A DNA stretch of 64,000 nucleotides from Salinicoccus sp. RF5 (GCF_020786625.1 NZ_JAJGRC010000001.1:1266946-1330945), one strand, 5' to 3'; shown: positions 27,469-36,925, counted from the first letter of the stretch. Numbers and translations: made by a program. Notes: a model not told the origin generated them from the letters alone.

Positions 27469-28455
27469 TCAGAATTTGACGATGACGCGGCCACGCACAC
27501 GTCCTTTAAGGATATCCCGCAAAGTATCCGGCAGCTCCTCGAGCGACACTTCATGGGAGATATGCGTTTCCAGGGCAGAAGGCTTCAGTTCCCCGGCGAG
27601 GCTTTCCCAAACCTTAATCCTCGGCTCCATCGGATATTTGACGGAATCGATGCCGAGCCAGTTTATTGCCCGGGAAATGAACGGCAGGACCGTCGTCTCC
27701 ACTTCTATGCCGCCTGCAAGCCCACACGTGGCGACTGAACCGCCATAATCGAGACTGCTCAATATATACTGCAATGTCTTGCCGCCAACCGGATCGATGG
27801 CTGCCTGCCATTGCCGCTTCCGGGTGGACTTTCCGTCGGTATCGGTGACTTCATCCCGGTGGATGACTTTCGCGGCCCCGAGGGATTTCAGATATTCCGC
27901 TTCTTCTGTCCGGCCGGTGCTTGCCACGACCTCATATCCCTTATCCGCGAGCATATTGATGGCAAGACTGCCGACCCCGCCGCTTGCGCCGTCGACGAGC
28001 ACCTTTCCACTCCCGGGCTCAAGTCCATTCTCCTCAAGCCTCTTTACACACAGTGCGGCCGTGAAACCTGCGGTGCCGAGTTCCATCGATTCCTTGAGCG
28101 TCAGTCCTTCAGGCAGGGGGACGACCCATTCAGCCGGAATCCTGGCCACTTCACTGAAACCGCCGCTGTGCCGCGTACCGATATAGTAGCTGGTGGCGAT
28201 CACTTCGTCCCCTTCCTGAAAACGTTCATCTTCAGATGAAATCACCGTACCTGCAAGGTCGATTCCCGGTACAAGCGGGAACGTCTCGGCAATGCTGCCC
28301 GTCACTGCGACCATGCCATCCTTATAGTTCACACTTGAATATGCAACTTTAATCGTCACTTCCCCTTCAGACAGATCCTCCATGCCGATCTCCTTGATAT
28401 CCATCGTTGTACCCTCATCCGCCTTGTCTATGACCAATGCCTTGAATCGTTCCAT
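27469..28455 (-). CDS. Zinc-free MDR oxidoreductase, YhdH/AcuI (acryloyl-CoA reductase) family
   Basis: 328-aa NADPH-dependent medium-chain reductase. ATG 28455 has AGGAGG at 6 nt. It has a GroES-like N-terminus ('AYSSVNYKDGMVAVTG', 'PGIDLAGTV') and a Rossmann fold with 'VDGASGGVGSLAINML'. Zinc-ligand cysteines are absent, as in the quinone-reductase/AcuI group. 'LDYGGSVATCGLAGG' and 'INWLGIDSVKYP' are typical YhdH blocks. Substrate likely an acryloyl-CoA or quinone. Confidence 0.9.
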   Translation of the reverse strand: MERFKALVIDKADEGTTMDIKEIGMEDLSEGEVTIKVAYSSVNYKDGMVAVTGSIAETFPLVPGIDLAGTVISSEDERFQEGDEVIATSYYIGTRHSGGFSEVARIPAEWVVPLPEGLTLKESMELGTAGFTAALCVKRLEENGLEPGSGKVLVDGASGGVGSLAINMLADKGYEVVASTGRTEEAEYLKSLGAAKVIHRDEVTDTDGKSTRKRQWQAAIDPVGGKTLQYILSSLDYGGSVATCGLAGGIEVETTVLPFISRAINWLGIDSVKYPMEPRIKVWESLAGELKPSALETHISHEVSLEELPDTLRDILKGRVRGRVIVKF

Positions 28456-28540
28456 ATGTAGCCTCCTCATAAAATGATGAATCTTCAATATTTCACTATA
28501 CCCATTTATGGAAAATTTATGTGTGCAGTCCGTAAAAGTA

Positions 28541-28569
28541 GAAGCCACACTTCAAAGAGGGGTGGCTTC
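28541..28569 (-). terminator. Probable terminator of the BASS symporter gene
   Basis: Minus strand GAAGCCAC...GTGGCTTC followed by TACTTTT; it overlaps the stop codon by a few bases. Confidence 0.6.
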
Positions 28570-29512
28570 AACCATTTCTGTATGTCTGATAGCGTATCAT
28601 TCCCCTGCTTGCGAAGGAGGCAATGAGCTGCTGGAACAGCATGCAGAAGACGACGGGCATCGCAACTTTTGGCGGGAAATAGGCGGTCGCGATGACCACT
28701 CCTACCGAAATGTTCCTCATTCCCACATTATAGGTGAAGGTCGTGACGATGGACGGCTCCTTGAGCAGATAGTGTCCGGTAATCAGGGCAAAGGCATATG
28801 CAGATAAAGTAATGAACAGGACAAGGAGCAGTATGCCGATGATTTCCCAGGAAAAGTTCTGCAGGTATGGTGCGATGACGCTTCCGTTGATCATGATGAT
28901 GAGCAGCAGGCTGATTTTCGAAAAAGGCGCCAGGCGCCCGCCCCATGTATCCTTCACCTTCCCCCTTGTCACTTCGTTCATCAAGATGCCAACCAGGGTC
29001 GGCAGTACGATCATCCACAGGAGCCCCATGATGAGGGAGGCGGAATCGATGGTGACCGCTGTGCCTGCAACCACAACGAGTATCAGTGGCAGGATGAGCG
29101 GGGCGAGCAGCGTATCGAGGAGGACGATGGAGAGCGCAAGCGGCAGATTGCCCCGGGTAATCGTCACCCATATGATTGAAGTCACACCGGTGGGCACTGC
29201 CACCGCCAGTGTGAAACCGATGGTCAGAAGCGCATCATCCAGCAGGACCGTTGCCAGCACATAGCCCCACACCGGCATCAGGATATGCAGGAACAGTATG
29301 CTCAGCAGTATCGTCCCCGGATATTTGACGACCATCCTGAAATCCTTGAAATCCATGCCAAGTGCCCCTGTGAAGGTCATGAAGGCAAAGAACCAGGGAA
29401 TCAGGAAGAGGAAGTGCGTCCCCATTTCACCAAGCAGCACACCGATGATCAGACTGAGTGGTGTGAGGAGCGCAATCCATTTTTGAATGAAAGCATTGAA
29501 ACGCGTCAGCAC
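28568..29512 (-). CDS. Bile acid:sodium symporter (BASS) family transporter
   Basis: 314 aa from a GTG start at 29512 (AAGGGG ~7 nt before). It has nine to ten helices, including 'VAVPTGVTSIIWVTITRGN' and 'TFTYNVGMRNISVGVVIATAYFP', the two discontinuous-helix regions of BASS proteins. Bacterial members carry keto acids or other organic anions with Na+; the specific solute is unknown. Confidence 0.88.
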   Translation of the reverse strand: MLTRFNAFIQKWIALLTPLSLIIGVLLGEMGTHFLFLIPWFFAFMTFTGALGMDFKDFRMVVKYPGTILLSILFLHILMPVWGYVLATVLLDDALLTIGFTLAVAVPTGVTSIIWVTITRGNLPLALSIVLLDTLLAPLILPLILVVVAGTAVTIDSASLIMGLLWMIVLPTLVGILMNEVTRGKVKDTWGGRLAPFSKISLLLIIMINGSVIAPYLQNFSWEIIGILLLVLFITLSAYAFALITGHYLLKEPSIVTTFTYNVGMRNISVGVVIATAYFPPKVAMPVVFCMLFQQLIASFASRGMIRYQTYRNG

Positions 29513-29581
29513 CGTATCCCCTTCTTTTCAATTTTATATATACTCTACCATAACGGCCATGCGCCGGTAAGGTATGCCAAT

Positions 29582-29630
29582 AAAAAGCTCAGTATCAATC
29601 CACTTTAGTAGGTTGATACTGAGCTTTTTA
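29582..29630 (-). terminator. Terminator of the O-methyltransferase gene
   Basis: AAAAAGCTCAGTATCAA / TTGATACTGAGCTTTTT, a 17-bp perfect stem with a 14-nt loop. Confidence 0.88.
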
Positions 29631-29647
29631 ATTTGTATACTCTTCGG

Positions 29648-30286
29648 TTAATCCAATACTGCCATGACGAACCCGTCATGTCCTCTGCTGCCTACCGTCT
29701 GAACTGCCGTTGCATCTACACGGGGATGCTCTGTAAGTATCTGCAGGAAACGCTGCATTTTAGGGCATTTCGCCTCTTCTTCTTCAAACGATTCCATGAT
29801 CTTACGTTCCGTTACGATGACCGAACCGCTCTTGGCCATGTTGATTGCCGCTTCGAGGTAGTCCGGATAGTGCTTCTGATTTGCATTGATATAGATGAAA
29901 TCAAAGCGCGGATATCCTCTTTCAAGCAGTTTCGGCAACGTATTTTCCGCCGGCGCCTCGATGACTTCAACCTTGTCATCCAGTTCAGCAGCCTTAATGT
30001 GCTCGAACGCTGTCTTTGCATATTCAGGGTTGGACTCGAGCGTGGCCATCCTGCCTTCCTCCGGCAGTGCCTTACCCAGCCATAATGTACTGTAGCCACT
30101 CAATGTGCCGATCTCCAACACCGTTTTTGCACCTTTGATTCTCGCCAATAACTGAAGAAATTTGCCTTGACCACTCGCCGCTTCGCTTCTTTCTTCTTCG
30201 TTTTCGAGAATTCCTGTAATTACTTCGTCGTCAGCATTCAGCTGGGAAGTAAAATACGCGTCCACATCATTCCAAAGTTTGGACAT
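29648..30286 (-). CDS. SAM-dependent O-methyltransferase (COMT-like, YrrM type)
   Basis: 212-aa class I methyltransferase of the caffeoyl-CoA O-methyltransferase group. The SAM motif is 'VLEIGTLSGYSTLWLGKAL' and the acidic ribose-binding 'MATLESNPEYAKTAFEHIKAAELD' follows. 'RFDFIYINANQKHYPDYLEAAI' has Asn where most relatives have Asp (DADK), a possible change at the metal site. The start ATG 30286 has its GGAGG unusually far away (13 nt), but no other in-frame start fits. Confidence 0.86.
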   Translation of the reverse strand: MSKLWNDVDAYFTSQLNADDEVITGILENEEERSEAASGQGKFLQLLARIKGAKTVLEIGTLSGYSTLWLGKALPEEGRMATLESNPEYAKTAFEHIKAAELDDKVEVIEAPAENTLPKLLERGYPRFDFIYINANQKHYPDYLEAAINMAKSGSVIVTERKIMESFEEEEAKCPKMQRFLQILTEHPRVDATAVQTVGSRGHDGFVMAVLD

Positions 30287-30410
30287 GTTAAATAGTTCGC
30301 CTCCGTATTTTGTATACACTAATTTATAGTACACTTCAATATTTTCCGAATATTTAAGAAATATACTATAGTTTTGCATACTACACTAACAGCGTATGAA
30401 TTGCAAATGC

Positions 30411-30572
30411 TCATTTGTATTTTTTCACTATTTTTTTGACCCGGCTGTCGGATCCATATTTGCTGCTGACCATCCTGCGCGCTTCTATATGGGAACGCGC
30501 CTTTGCCTCCTTCGTATACAGCGCACCATCTTTTTCGAATGTCACAATGAAGCATTCCGTGCCACATCTCAT
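30411..30572 (-). CDS. Hypothetical 53-aa basic protein
   Basis: A short ORF with an excellent ribosome site (AAAGGAG, 8 nt before the ATG at 30572). The product begins MRCGTECFIVTFEKDG and ends in a Lys-rich VKKIVKKYK. It is predicted soluble, with a beta strand followed by an amphipathic helix ('KEAKARSHIEARRMVSSKYG'). Not recognised. It lies in the 413-nt gap between the methyltransferase and the DHA2 exporter, which would otherwise be unexplained. Confidence 0.65.
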   Translation of the reverse strand: MRCGTECFIVTFEKDGALYTKEAKARSHIEARRMVSSKYGSDSRVKKIVKKYK

Positions 30573-30699
30573 ATGCTCCGCTCCTTTTTCTGGAAATCTT
30601 CAAGACTTAATTCTTGTATAATCGCTTCATCCATAATAATATATTCAGATGCACTTATGCACCAAACATTCAAATCCAATACATACAGGAGATCTATAT

Positions 30700-32175
30700 A
30701 TGGAAAAAGACAGTGCCAGACAATATGAATATCTATCGGAAAACCCCGATATCAAAACCCTCCCGATCATGCTGTCGCTCATCATCGGGGCATTTTTTGC
30801 AATTTTGAATGAAACGCTCCTCAATATTGCGCTTACGACATTAATGGGTCAATTCGACATCACCTTGCCGACCGTGCAGTGGATGGCTACAGGCTTCATG
30901 CTCGTCATGGGCATCGTCATCCCCGTCTCGGCCCTACTGATCCAATGGTTCACCACCCGTCAGCTTTTCCTGGGGACGATGATCATATTCACCCTCGGTA
31001 CAGCCATCGCCGCCTCTGCCCCGACATTCGGCATCCTGCTGACCGGCCGCCTGATACAGGCAGTGGGCACCGGCATGCTGATGCCGATCATGTTCAATGT
31101 GTTCCTGCTCATGTACCCGCCCCATAAACGTGGCAGAATCATGGGAATCGTCGGTCTCGTCATCATGTTTGCGCCGGCAATAGGGCCCACGCTCTCGGGC
31201 ATCATTGTTGAATACCTCGGATGGCGTTTCCTCTTCATTACCGTCATTCCGTTCTCATTATTCTCCATAGTATTCGCCTATTTCTTCCTGGTCAATGTAT
31301 CGGAAGTGACACGGCCGAAAATCGACATCCTCTCCATCTTGTTCTCCACCGTCGGTTTCGGAGCGACCATATACGGATTCAGTTCGGTCGGTGAGAGCGA
31401 AGCCGGGTTCCTGAGTCCAGTGGTGCTCGTTTCCCTTCTGCTGGGAATCGCCGGCATCTTTCTGTTTGCCTATCGGCAGCTCCACCTGGATGAGCCCATC
31501 ATGGATCTCAGGGTGTTCAAGTATCCGATGTACCGCCACGCCGTCATCATGTTCGTGATCATCATCATGGCCATGTTCGCCTCGGAGATCATACTGCCGA
31601 TCTATATGCAGGGTCCCTTGGCACTGAGTGCCGCCACTGCAGGCATTCTTCTGCTTCCCGGCAGTCTGCTGAACGGCGCGCTCTCCCCTTTCATGGGTCA
31701 GCTGTTCGATAAGGTCGGCCCAAGGCCGATGATGATTCCTGCAACACTTGTGCTGAGCGGCACCATGTTCATGATGAGCCGCCTGGACACCGGCAGTTCC
31801 GTATGGATGATCGTCATCGGCTTCCTGCTGCTCATGGTCTCCGTTTCGGCAATCATGATGCCTGCCCAGACCAATGGGCTCAACCAGCTGCCTAAGCGGC
31901 TCTATCCGCACGGTACAGCCGTCATATCGACCTTGCAGCCAATGGCCGGAGCCATAGGCGTTTCGGTCTTCATCAGCATCCTCAATGCCAGACAGGCAAA
32001 CTACCTCTCAAATGCAGAGACCCCGGACGATCCGGCAACGATCGACTTGGCCATGGTGGCTGGTGTGGAACTCGTCTATTTCACCGCCTTCATCTTTTCC
32101 ATCGTTGCGGTAGTGATGGCACTGCGCGTGTATCGTGCGCGTCCAGATGACATTGCAGACACGAAAGTTGAATAG
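30700..32175 (+). CDS. MFS multidrug exporter, DHA2 (14-TM, LmrB/MdeA-like)
   Basis: 491 aa; ATG 30700 follows AGGAG at 9 nt. There are fourteen helices and an N-terminus 'LIIGAFFAILNETLLNIALTTLMGQFDITLPTVQWMATGFML' diagnostic for DHA2 drug:H+ antiporters. Motif C ('AIGPTLSGIIVEYLGWRFLF') is present. Relatives export lincosamides, quaternary ammonium compounds or other drugs; the substrate is not predictable. Confidence 0.92.
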   Translation: MEKDSARQYEYLSENPDIKTLPIMLSLIIGAFFAILNETLLNIALTTLMGQFDITLPTVQWMATGFMLVMGIVIPVSALLIQWFTTRQLFLGTMIIFTLGTAIAASAPTFGILLTGRLIQAVGTGMLMPIMFNVFLLMYPPHKRGRIMGIVGLVIMFAPAIGPTLSGIIVEYLGWRFLFITVIPFSLFSIVFAYFFLVNVSEVTRPKIDILSILFSTVGFGATIYGFSSVGESEAGFLSPVVLVSLLLGIAGIFLFAYRQLHLDEPIMDLRVFKYPMYRHAVIMFVIIIMAMFASEIILPIYMQGPLALSAATAGILLLPGSLLNGALSPFMGQLFDKVGPRPMMIPATLVLSGTMFMMSRLDTGSSVWMIVIGFLLLMVSVSAIMMPAQTNGLNQLPKRLYPHGTAVISTLQPMAGAIGVSVFISILNARQANYLSNAETPDDPATIDLAMVAGVELVYFTAFIFSIVAVVMALRVYRARPDDIADTKVE

Positions 32176-32176
32176 A

Positions 32177-32213
32177 AATAACGCCCCACCAATTTCGGTG
32201 GGGCGTTATTTTT
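32177..32213. terminator. Bidirectional terminator
   Basis: AAATAACGCCCCACC-AATTTC-GGTGGGGCGTTATTTTT, a 15-bp stem between the converging exporter and ywbE. Confidence 0.9.
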
Positions 32214-32216
32214 CAT

Positions 32217-32411
32217 TCAGCCCAATATCTCCTTAACTCTGCCGACAGTGCCATCTTCGAGCTTCACTTTGATTCCGTGGGGGTGTGTCGCCGAGTTGGT
32301 CAGCAGTCTCGCCACCGTCCCTTCGGTCAGTTCCCCCGACCGCTGATGATGCTTCTGTACCACTTTCACTTTGACACCTGGTTTGATATTTTCCCTTTTT
32401 GTTCCGTCCAT
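32217..32411 (-). CDS. ywbE: YwbE family protein
   Basis: 64-aa conserved small protein (DUF2196). ATG 32411 follows AAGGAG. The sequence 'RENIKPGVKVKVVQKHHQRSGELTEGTVARLLTNSATHPHGIKVKLEDGTVGRV' is the complete KOW-like family domain. Function unknown. It sits 28 nt downstream of the SDR gene, probably on the same transcript. Confidence 0.92.
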   Translation of the reverse strand: MDGTKRENIKPGVKVKVVQKHHQRSGELTEGTVARLLTNSATHPHGIKVKLEDGTVGRVKEILG

Positions 32412-32439
32412 GATATTCTCCTTAATGATTGATATGCTA

Positions 32440-33204
32440 TTATTCCTTAATCGTCTGACCACCATCGATGATCAGCTCTTCCCCGGTGATGAACCTGGCT
32501 TCATCCGATGCCAAAAACAGCGCTGCATATGCTACATCTTCCGATTGGCCCAAATATTTGAGCGGCACAGCAGCAATCAGTGCATCCCGTATATCCGCAT
32601 TCGAAGTCAGATACTCCGTAGATGGTGTCTCGATGTAGCCGGGGTGTATGGAATTCACCCGTATATGGTCCCCACCGAAATCTCTTGCCGCACCCTTCGT
32701 CATGGTGCGGATTGCCCCTTTCGAGGCAGAGTAGGCAGTGAGTCCCCCAAGACCGCTGATGCCGGTCAGGGAGGAAATGTTCACAATGGAGCCCTGACCA
32801 TTCCTTTTCATCTCGGGAATCACATGCTTCATGCCGAGGAAGTTCCCGAGTGCATTGACATTCATGACCTTATCCCATTCCTCAATCGTCAACTTGTTCA
32901 ATGTAAATTCTGTAATGCCTGTAATGCCCGCGTTATTGATGAGTATATCGACTTTGCCGAATGTGCCGACAGCCTCCTCCACGATATGCTGCCAGTCCGC
33001 TTCCTTAGACACATCCTGCCGTAGGCCGATTACCGCATTAGGATACTGTTCCCCGAGCCTTTCGAGCAGTTCACCGAGATGTTCATCGTTCATATCCGTC
33101 GCTACAACCTTCGCGCCCTCCCGGGCGAAAAGCTCCGCTTCCATCGCTCCCTGGCCGCTGCCTGCACCAGTGATCACCGCCACTTTGCCGTCAAGTCTTC
33201 CCAT
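32440..33204 (-). CDS. SDR-family oxidoreductase, canonical active site
   Basis: 254-aa classical SDR: cofactor loop 'TGAGSGQG', 'ILINNAGITG', catalytic Ser in 'VNISSLTG', YSASK, and the C-terminal 'FITGEELIIDGGQTI'. It resembles 3-oxoacyl-ACP reductase and glucose/diacetyl dehydrogenases; the true substrate is unknown. AGGAGGG precedes the ATG. It is upstream of ywbE. Confidence 0.9.
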   Translation of the reverse strand: MGRLDGKVAVITGAGSGQGAMEAELFAREGAKVVATDMNDEHLGELLERLGEQYPNAVIGLRQDVSKEADWQHIVEEAVGTFGKVDILINNAGITGITEFTLNKLTIEEWDKVMNVNALGNFLGMKHVIPEMKRNGQGSIVNISSLTGISGLGGLTAYSASKGAIRTMTKGAARDFGGDHIRVNSIHPGYIETPSTEYLTSNADIRDALIAAVPLKYLGQSEDVAYAALFLASDEARFITGEELIIDGGQTIKE

Positions 33205-33423
33205 ACTTATCCCTCCTGGTATACCGGGGCCTACATCCGTTCATGTAGGGCAGAACGCCATCACCACCCAGCATTTTCCTTTGTTTCTACATTCCCTTTC
33301 TCATCGGATGTAATCCTCGACTTCCCTGAGCTGCATATATTCTACAGCACATTCAAAAAATACAGTAAAAATGCATATAATATATTATAATGATACTTCA
33401 GGCAAAATTAAGGAGGCGGCATC

Positions 33424-33909
33424 ATGACTGGAAAAACACATATAATGGGCGGCATCACAGCAAGTCTTGCGGTTGCCCACGCAGCGAATGAAAATCCACT
33501 GATCATGGTAGGGGCCGGCATCGTCGGTGCACTTCTGCCCGATATTTGCCATAGTGGAAGCAGGATTGGAAGAAGATTCCCCATATTATCACGCATCATC
33601 AATCTTTTGTTCGGCCACCGCACATTTACCCACAGCCTCCTGTTTCTGGTAATCGTTTCGTTCCTCATCGACCGGTTCTTTCCAAACGATATACTGAAAT
33701 ATGGATTACTGACGGGTATGGTCAGCCATTACATACTGGATATGGCGACAAGAAGCGGCATCAAGCTCTTCTTTCCGCTCGACCTCACCGTCCGCTTCCC
33801 CCTCACCCTCAGGACCGGAAGCAAGGTGGAGAACCTGATTTTCAGCATTCTTGCGCTTCTATCCTTCTACTTTGGATACGAAACGCTCGGGTGGTTCAGG
33901 TTCTGGTAG
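33424..33909 (+). CDS. YdjM-like membrane-bound metal-dependent hydrolase (DUF457)
   Basis: 161-aa membrane protein. Conserved histidines and acids are in 'KTHIMGGITA', 'GALLPDICHSGS', 'GHRTFTHSLLF' and 'SHYILDMATRSGIKLFFPL', all hallmarks of the YdjM family. AGGAGG precedes the ATG. In E. coli the gene is LexA-controlled; no SOS box was recognised here. A hairpin terminator follows. Confidence 0.92.
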   Translation: MTGKTHIMGGITASLAVAHAANENPLIMVGAGIVGALLPDICHSGSRIGRRFPILSRIINLLFGHRTFTHSLLFLVIVSFLIDRFFPNDILKYGLLTGMVSHYILDMATRSGIKLFFPLDLTVRFPLTLRTGSKVENLIFSILALLSFYFGYETLGWFRFW

Positions 33910-33919
33910 TCAAAGATAT

Positions 33920-33956
33920 ATGCGCGCCTCATCCCAGTGATGCGGTGCGCATTTTC
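33920..33956 (+). terminator. Terminator (ydjM-like)
   Basis: ATGCGCGCCTCATC ... GATGCGGTGCGCAT with one mismatch and one G-T pair, then TTTTCATTTT. The minus-strand desR ends just beyond. Confidence 0.75.
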
Positions 33957-33978
33957 ATTTTGCGGAAGCCAAGCAACC

Positions 33979-34578
33979 CTACTTCAGCCACCCCTTCCCC
34001 CTCGCCTTCGAGATGGCTTCGATCCGGTTGTCCACATACAGCTTATCCAGGATGATGGAGATATAGTTTCTGACGGTCCCATTCGAAAGGTGCAGCTCCT
34101 TCGCAATAGCCTTCGTCGTCCTGCCCGCTTCAAGCAGCTGAATGATCTCCATCTCCCGCGGGGTGAGGGGATTGGAGGCTTCAAAAGCAATGTCTATCAG
34201 CTCGGGGGAATAGATGCGTCTGCCTTCAATGATATGTCTGATCGACTGTGCGAGCGTTTCGCTGGAGCTGTCCTTCAGCAGATAGCCGCTCACCTGCGCC
34301 TGCTTCGCCCGTTCGAAATACCCGGGTCGTGCAAAGGTCGTCAGCATGATGACTTTGCATGACCCGCCCTTCAGGCGTTCTGCCGCCTCCAGCCCGGTCA
34401 TCACCGGCATCTCGATATCCATGAGGCACACGTCCGGAGATTCCACCGCAACAAGGTCCAAAGCTTCTGCGCCATTCTCCGCCTGTCCGACGACAGTCAT
34501 ATCCTCTTCAAGATCCAACAGCGCACCGAGTGCTCCCCTCAACAGGTTCTGGTCTTCAGCCAGCACAATACGGATCAT
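33979..34578 (-). CDS. desR: Response regulator DesR-like (NarL/LuxR family)
   Basis: 199 aa; ATG 34578 has GGAGGG at 6 nt, while the ATG at 34584 abuts that site. The receiver domain carries acidic 'AED' residues and the phospho-acceptor Asp54 ('VCLMDIEMP'), the same number as in B. subtilis DesR. The C-terminal LuxR HTH is 'LTPREMEIIQLLEAGRTTKAIAKELHLSNGTVRNYISIILDKL'. It starts two bases after the desK stop. In B. subtilis, DesR-P activates the des desaturase on cooling; des lies just upstream here. Confidence 0.9.
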   Translation of the reverse strand: MIRIVLAEDQNLLRGALGALLDLEEDMTVVGQAENGAEALDLVAVESPDVCLMDIEMPVMTGLEAAERLKGGSCKVIMLTTFARPGYFERAKQAQVSGYLLKDSSSETLAQSIRHIIEGRRIYSPELIDIAFEASNPLTPREMEIIQLLEAGRTTKAIAKELHLSNGTVRNYISIILDKLYVDNRIEAISKARGKGWLK

Positions 34579-34580
34579 AT

Positions 34581-35702
34581 TCATCCCTCCTCAATCTCTT
34601 TCAATACTTTCGGCACCGCGATATTGATTTCAAAACCACCGTTGTTGTTGACGATCTGCATCTCCCCATTCACGAATGACAGACGTTCACGCATCCCATG
34701 GATGCCGTGGCCCGACTGGAAGATTTCCTTGCCCTCTCCATTATCCATGACCTTGAGGAGTATATCCTGATCCGTATCGACCAGCTCGATCACGCACAGA
34801 TGCGCTTGGCTGTGCTTCACCACATTGGTGACCGCTTCCTTCAGGCACATGCTCAGTACATTTTCGACAAGCACGGGTATGTTGTTGAAATCCCCTTCGA
34901 CAGTTATATCATACCGTATCTGGGCGGCATCCATCAGCTTTTTGACATGATCCACTTCACCCTCCAGATTGACATTCTTCATATCGCTGATCATTTCCCG
35001 TACTTCCTTCAGCGCCTGTCTCGATGTCGACTGTATGTCTGCGAGCTCGCGTTTTGCAGCATCGGGATCCTTGTCGATCAGCTTCTTTGACAATTCACTC
35101 TTCAGGCCGATCATCGACAGCTTCTGGCCAAGTGTATCATGCAGATCACGAGCGATCCTGTGGCGTTCTTCCAATATCGCAAGTTCTGCGATCCTCATGT
35201 TGGCATCTTCAAGCTGCATTTCTAGTTCCTCCTGCTTCAAGCGGTTGTACCGGCTGATCGGAAGCAGGATGACGCCGAGGACGGTCATGATGAGAAAAGG
35301 CAGATGGCTGAGCAGCAGCGTATAATTGTAGAAGAAGCCGAAAGTGATCGCACCGACCGTCGTCACCAGGTGAATGACATACATCGAGATGAAACCGCCC
35401 CTGTTTCTTATATTGCCGACATAGAAAGCGGTGAAAAGCGCAAAATAGACATAGCCGTAGAATATGGTCATCGCAATATTGATGCAGAATTCAATGCTCA
35501 GACCTATGTAGATCAGTGGTCCCCGTGTGTTGAACGTCAACCAGTATACCGTGAAGAACAGGATGGTCATGATAATGCCGGAGACGATCTCCCCTGAATC
35601 ATTGGAGCGGAATATGAAATAGAACGGCAGGATGCAGAATATGATCCATATGTACAGACTGAGTCCGGTATTCTTCGGGAATATATGATACCAATCGCGC
35701 AT
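34581..35702 (-). CDS. desK: Sensor histidine kinase DesK-like
   Basis: 373-aa thermosensor-type kinase. Residues ~12-150 contain four to five membrane helices. A linker coiled coil ('LKQEELEMQLEDANMRIAELAILEERHRIARDLHD') follows, with the phospho-His at 188 ('RDLHDTLGQKL'), identical in position to B. subtilis DesK His188. The HATPase_c domain has 'LKEAVTNVVKHSQA' and 'DNGEGK...GHGIHGMRERL'. It is separated from des by a terminator but forms a unit with desR. Confidence 0.9.
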   Translation of the reverse strand: MRDWYHIFPKNTGLSLYIWIIFCILPFYFIFRSNDSGEIVSGIIMTILFFTVYWLTFNTRGPLIYIGLSIEFCINIAMTIFYGYVYFALFTAFYVGNIRNRGGFISMYVIHLVTTVGAITFGFFYNYTLLLSHLPFLIMTVLGVILLPISRYNRLKQEELEMQLEDANMRIAELAILEERHRIARDLHDTLGQKLSMIGLKSELSKKLIDKDPDAAKRELADIQSTSRQALKEVREMISDMKNVNLEGEVDHVKKLMDAAQIRYDITVEGDFNNIPVLVENVLSMCLKEAVTNVVKHSQAHLCVIELVDTDQDILLKVMDNGEGKEIFQSGHGIHGMRERLSFVNGEMQIVNNNGGFEINIAVPKVLKEIEEG

Positions 35703-35783
35703 GAATGACCGCCTCCCTTCTCCTTATTTGTTCCAGTGTAACAGTTTTATGGAACGATGGGCCCACCAAAAATGTATAAAAAT

Positions 35784-35809
35784 GAATCCCCCTAATTGAT
35801 TAGGGGGAT
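35784..35809 (-). terminator. Terminator between des and desK
   Basis: AATCCCCCTAAT-TG-ATTAGGGGGATT, 12-bp stem. The minus strand continues with ATTTTTATAC. It allows des to be induced separately from desKR. Confidence 0.88.
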
Positions 35810-35814
35810 TCCAT

Positions 35815-36837
35815 CTAGTCTGTACTTGGTTGGTGCTTTTCATTCAATTGCGCCTTCATCTCTCGGAAGGTCACAAATGTCTTCTTCTTCTCATCATACA
35901 GGCGGAAGCGGATGGATTCGAGGCTCGACTTCAGAGTGATGGTCGTCGCCTGATGCAGGGGTGGCGTGCTCTCATGTGCTTTTTCCAGTGAATAGTTGGG
36001 CACTCTTGGCGCCAGATGGTGCACATGGTGATAGCCGATGCTGCCTGTCATCCATTCGAGCCAGCGGGGCAGCTTGTAGTAGGAGCTGCCGTCCACTGCC
36101 GCTTTTACGTAATCCCATTCGGATTCATTTTCAAAATAGGAGTCTTCGAACTGGTGCTGGACATAGAAGAGCCAGATGCCGAGCATGCCTGCAACGTAGA
36201 TGATCGGAAGCTGTACGAGCAGCAGTACATGCCAGCCAAGCGTGAAACCGATCAGACAGTAGATTGCCACAAGCAGCCCATTGATCAGATAGGTGTTCAT
36301 GCGTTCCTTCTTCTTGGCGCCTTTGCGGTTGAAACGGTTGTCCAGCAGGAACAGTGACAATGGTCCAAGGCCGAACATGATGAGCGGATTACGGTAGAGG
36401 CGATATTTCAGCCTCTCCCATTTTCCTGCTTCTTCGTATTCTTCGACCGTCATGACCCAGATGTCACCGATGCCCCGCTTGTCCAGGTTGCCGCTTGTTG
36501 CGTGGTGGATCGAGTGTTCCCGCTTCCATTTTTCATACGCAAAGTGGGTGATGACGCCGGTGATGGTGCCGAATATCGTGTTCCACTTCTTGCTCTTGAA
36601 GAATGACTGGTGGGCACAGTCGTGGAAGATGATGAACGTCCGGATCATGAAGCCGGCAGCTCCGATGCTGAACAGCAAACTGAGCCAGAATGAAATGCTC
36701 AGTGACTGGTACGCCAGGAACCATAACGCAAAAAATGGAAGAATCGTGTTGAACAGCTGTGTGATGCTTGTCTTCGTCTGTGACTTGGCGAACGGCATGA
36801 CATCTTTCCTCAGCTGTGCCTGTTTCTGTTTTGACAT
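35815..36837 (-). CDS. des: Membrane fatty acid desaturase (Des-like acyl-lipid desaturase)
   Basis: 340-aa integral membrane di-iron enzyme. Three histidine boxes are seen: 'HDCAHQ', 'HSIHH' and 'HHVHH' (in 'GYHHVHHLAPRVPNYSLEKAH'). Helices flank boxes one and three, as in B. subtilis Delta5-Des. The conserved order des-desK-desR supports a role in membrane fluidity control. A palindrome upstream (36926-36939) may bind DesR. Confidence 0.92.
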   Translation of the reverse strand: MSKQKQAQLRKDVMPFAKSQTKTSITQLFNTILPFFALWFLAYQSLSISFWLSLLFSIGAAGFMIRTFIIFHDCAHQSFFKSKKWNTIFGTITGVITHFAYEKWKREHSIHHATSGNLDKRGIGDIWVMTVEEYEEAGKWERLKYRLYRNPLIMFGLGPLSLFLLDNRFNRKGAKKKERMNTYLINGLLVAIYCLIGFTLGWHVLLLVQLPIIYVAGMLGIWLFYVQHQFEDSYFENESEWDYVKAAVDGSSYYKLPRWLEWMTGSIGYHHVHHLAPRVPNYSLEKAHESTPPLHQATTITLKSSLESIRFRLYDEKKKTFVTFREMKAQLNEKHQPSTD

Positions 36838-36925
36838 GTGGGCAAACCTCTTTCCTGTAATCTTGTTGGTTTTATTCTAATACATGCCAACAAGCGGGTA
36901 TAGAGGCAGGTGTCAGCAATAATAC

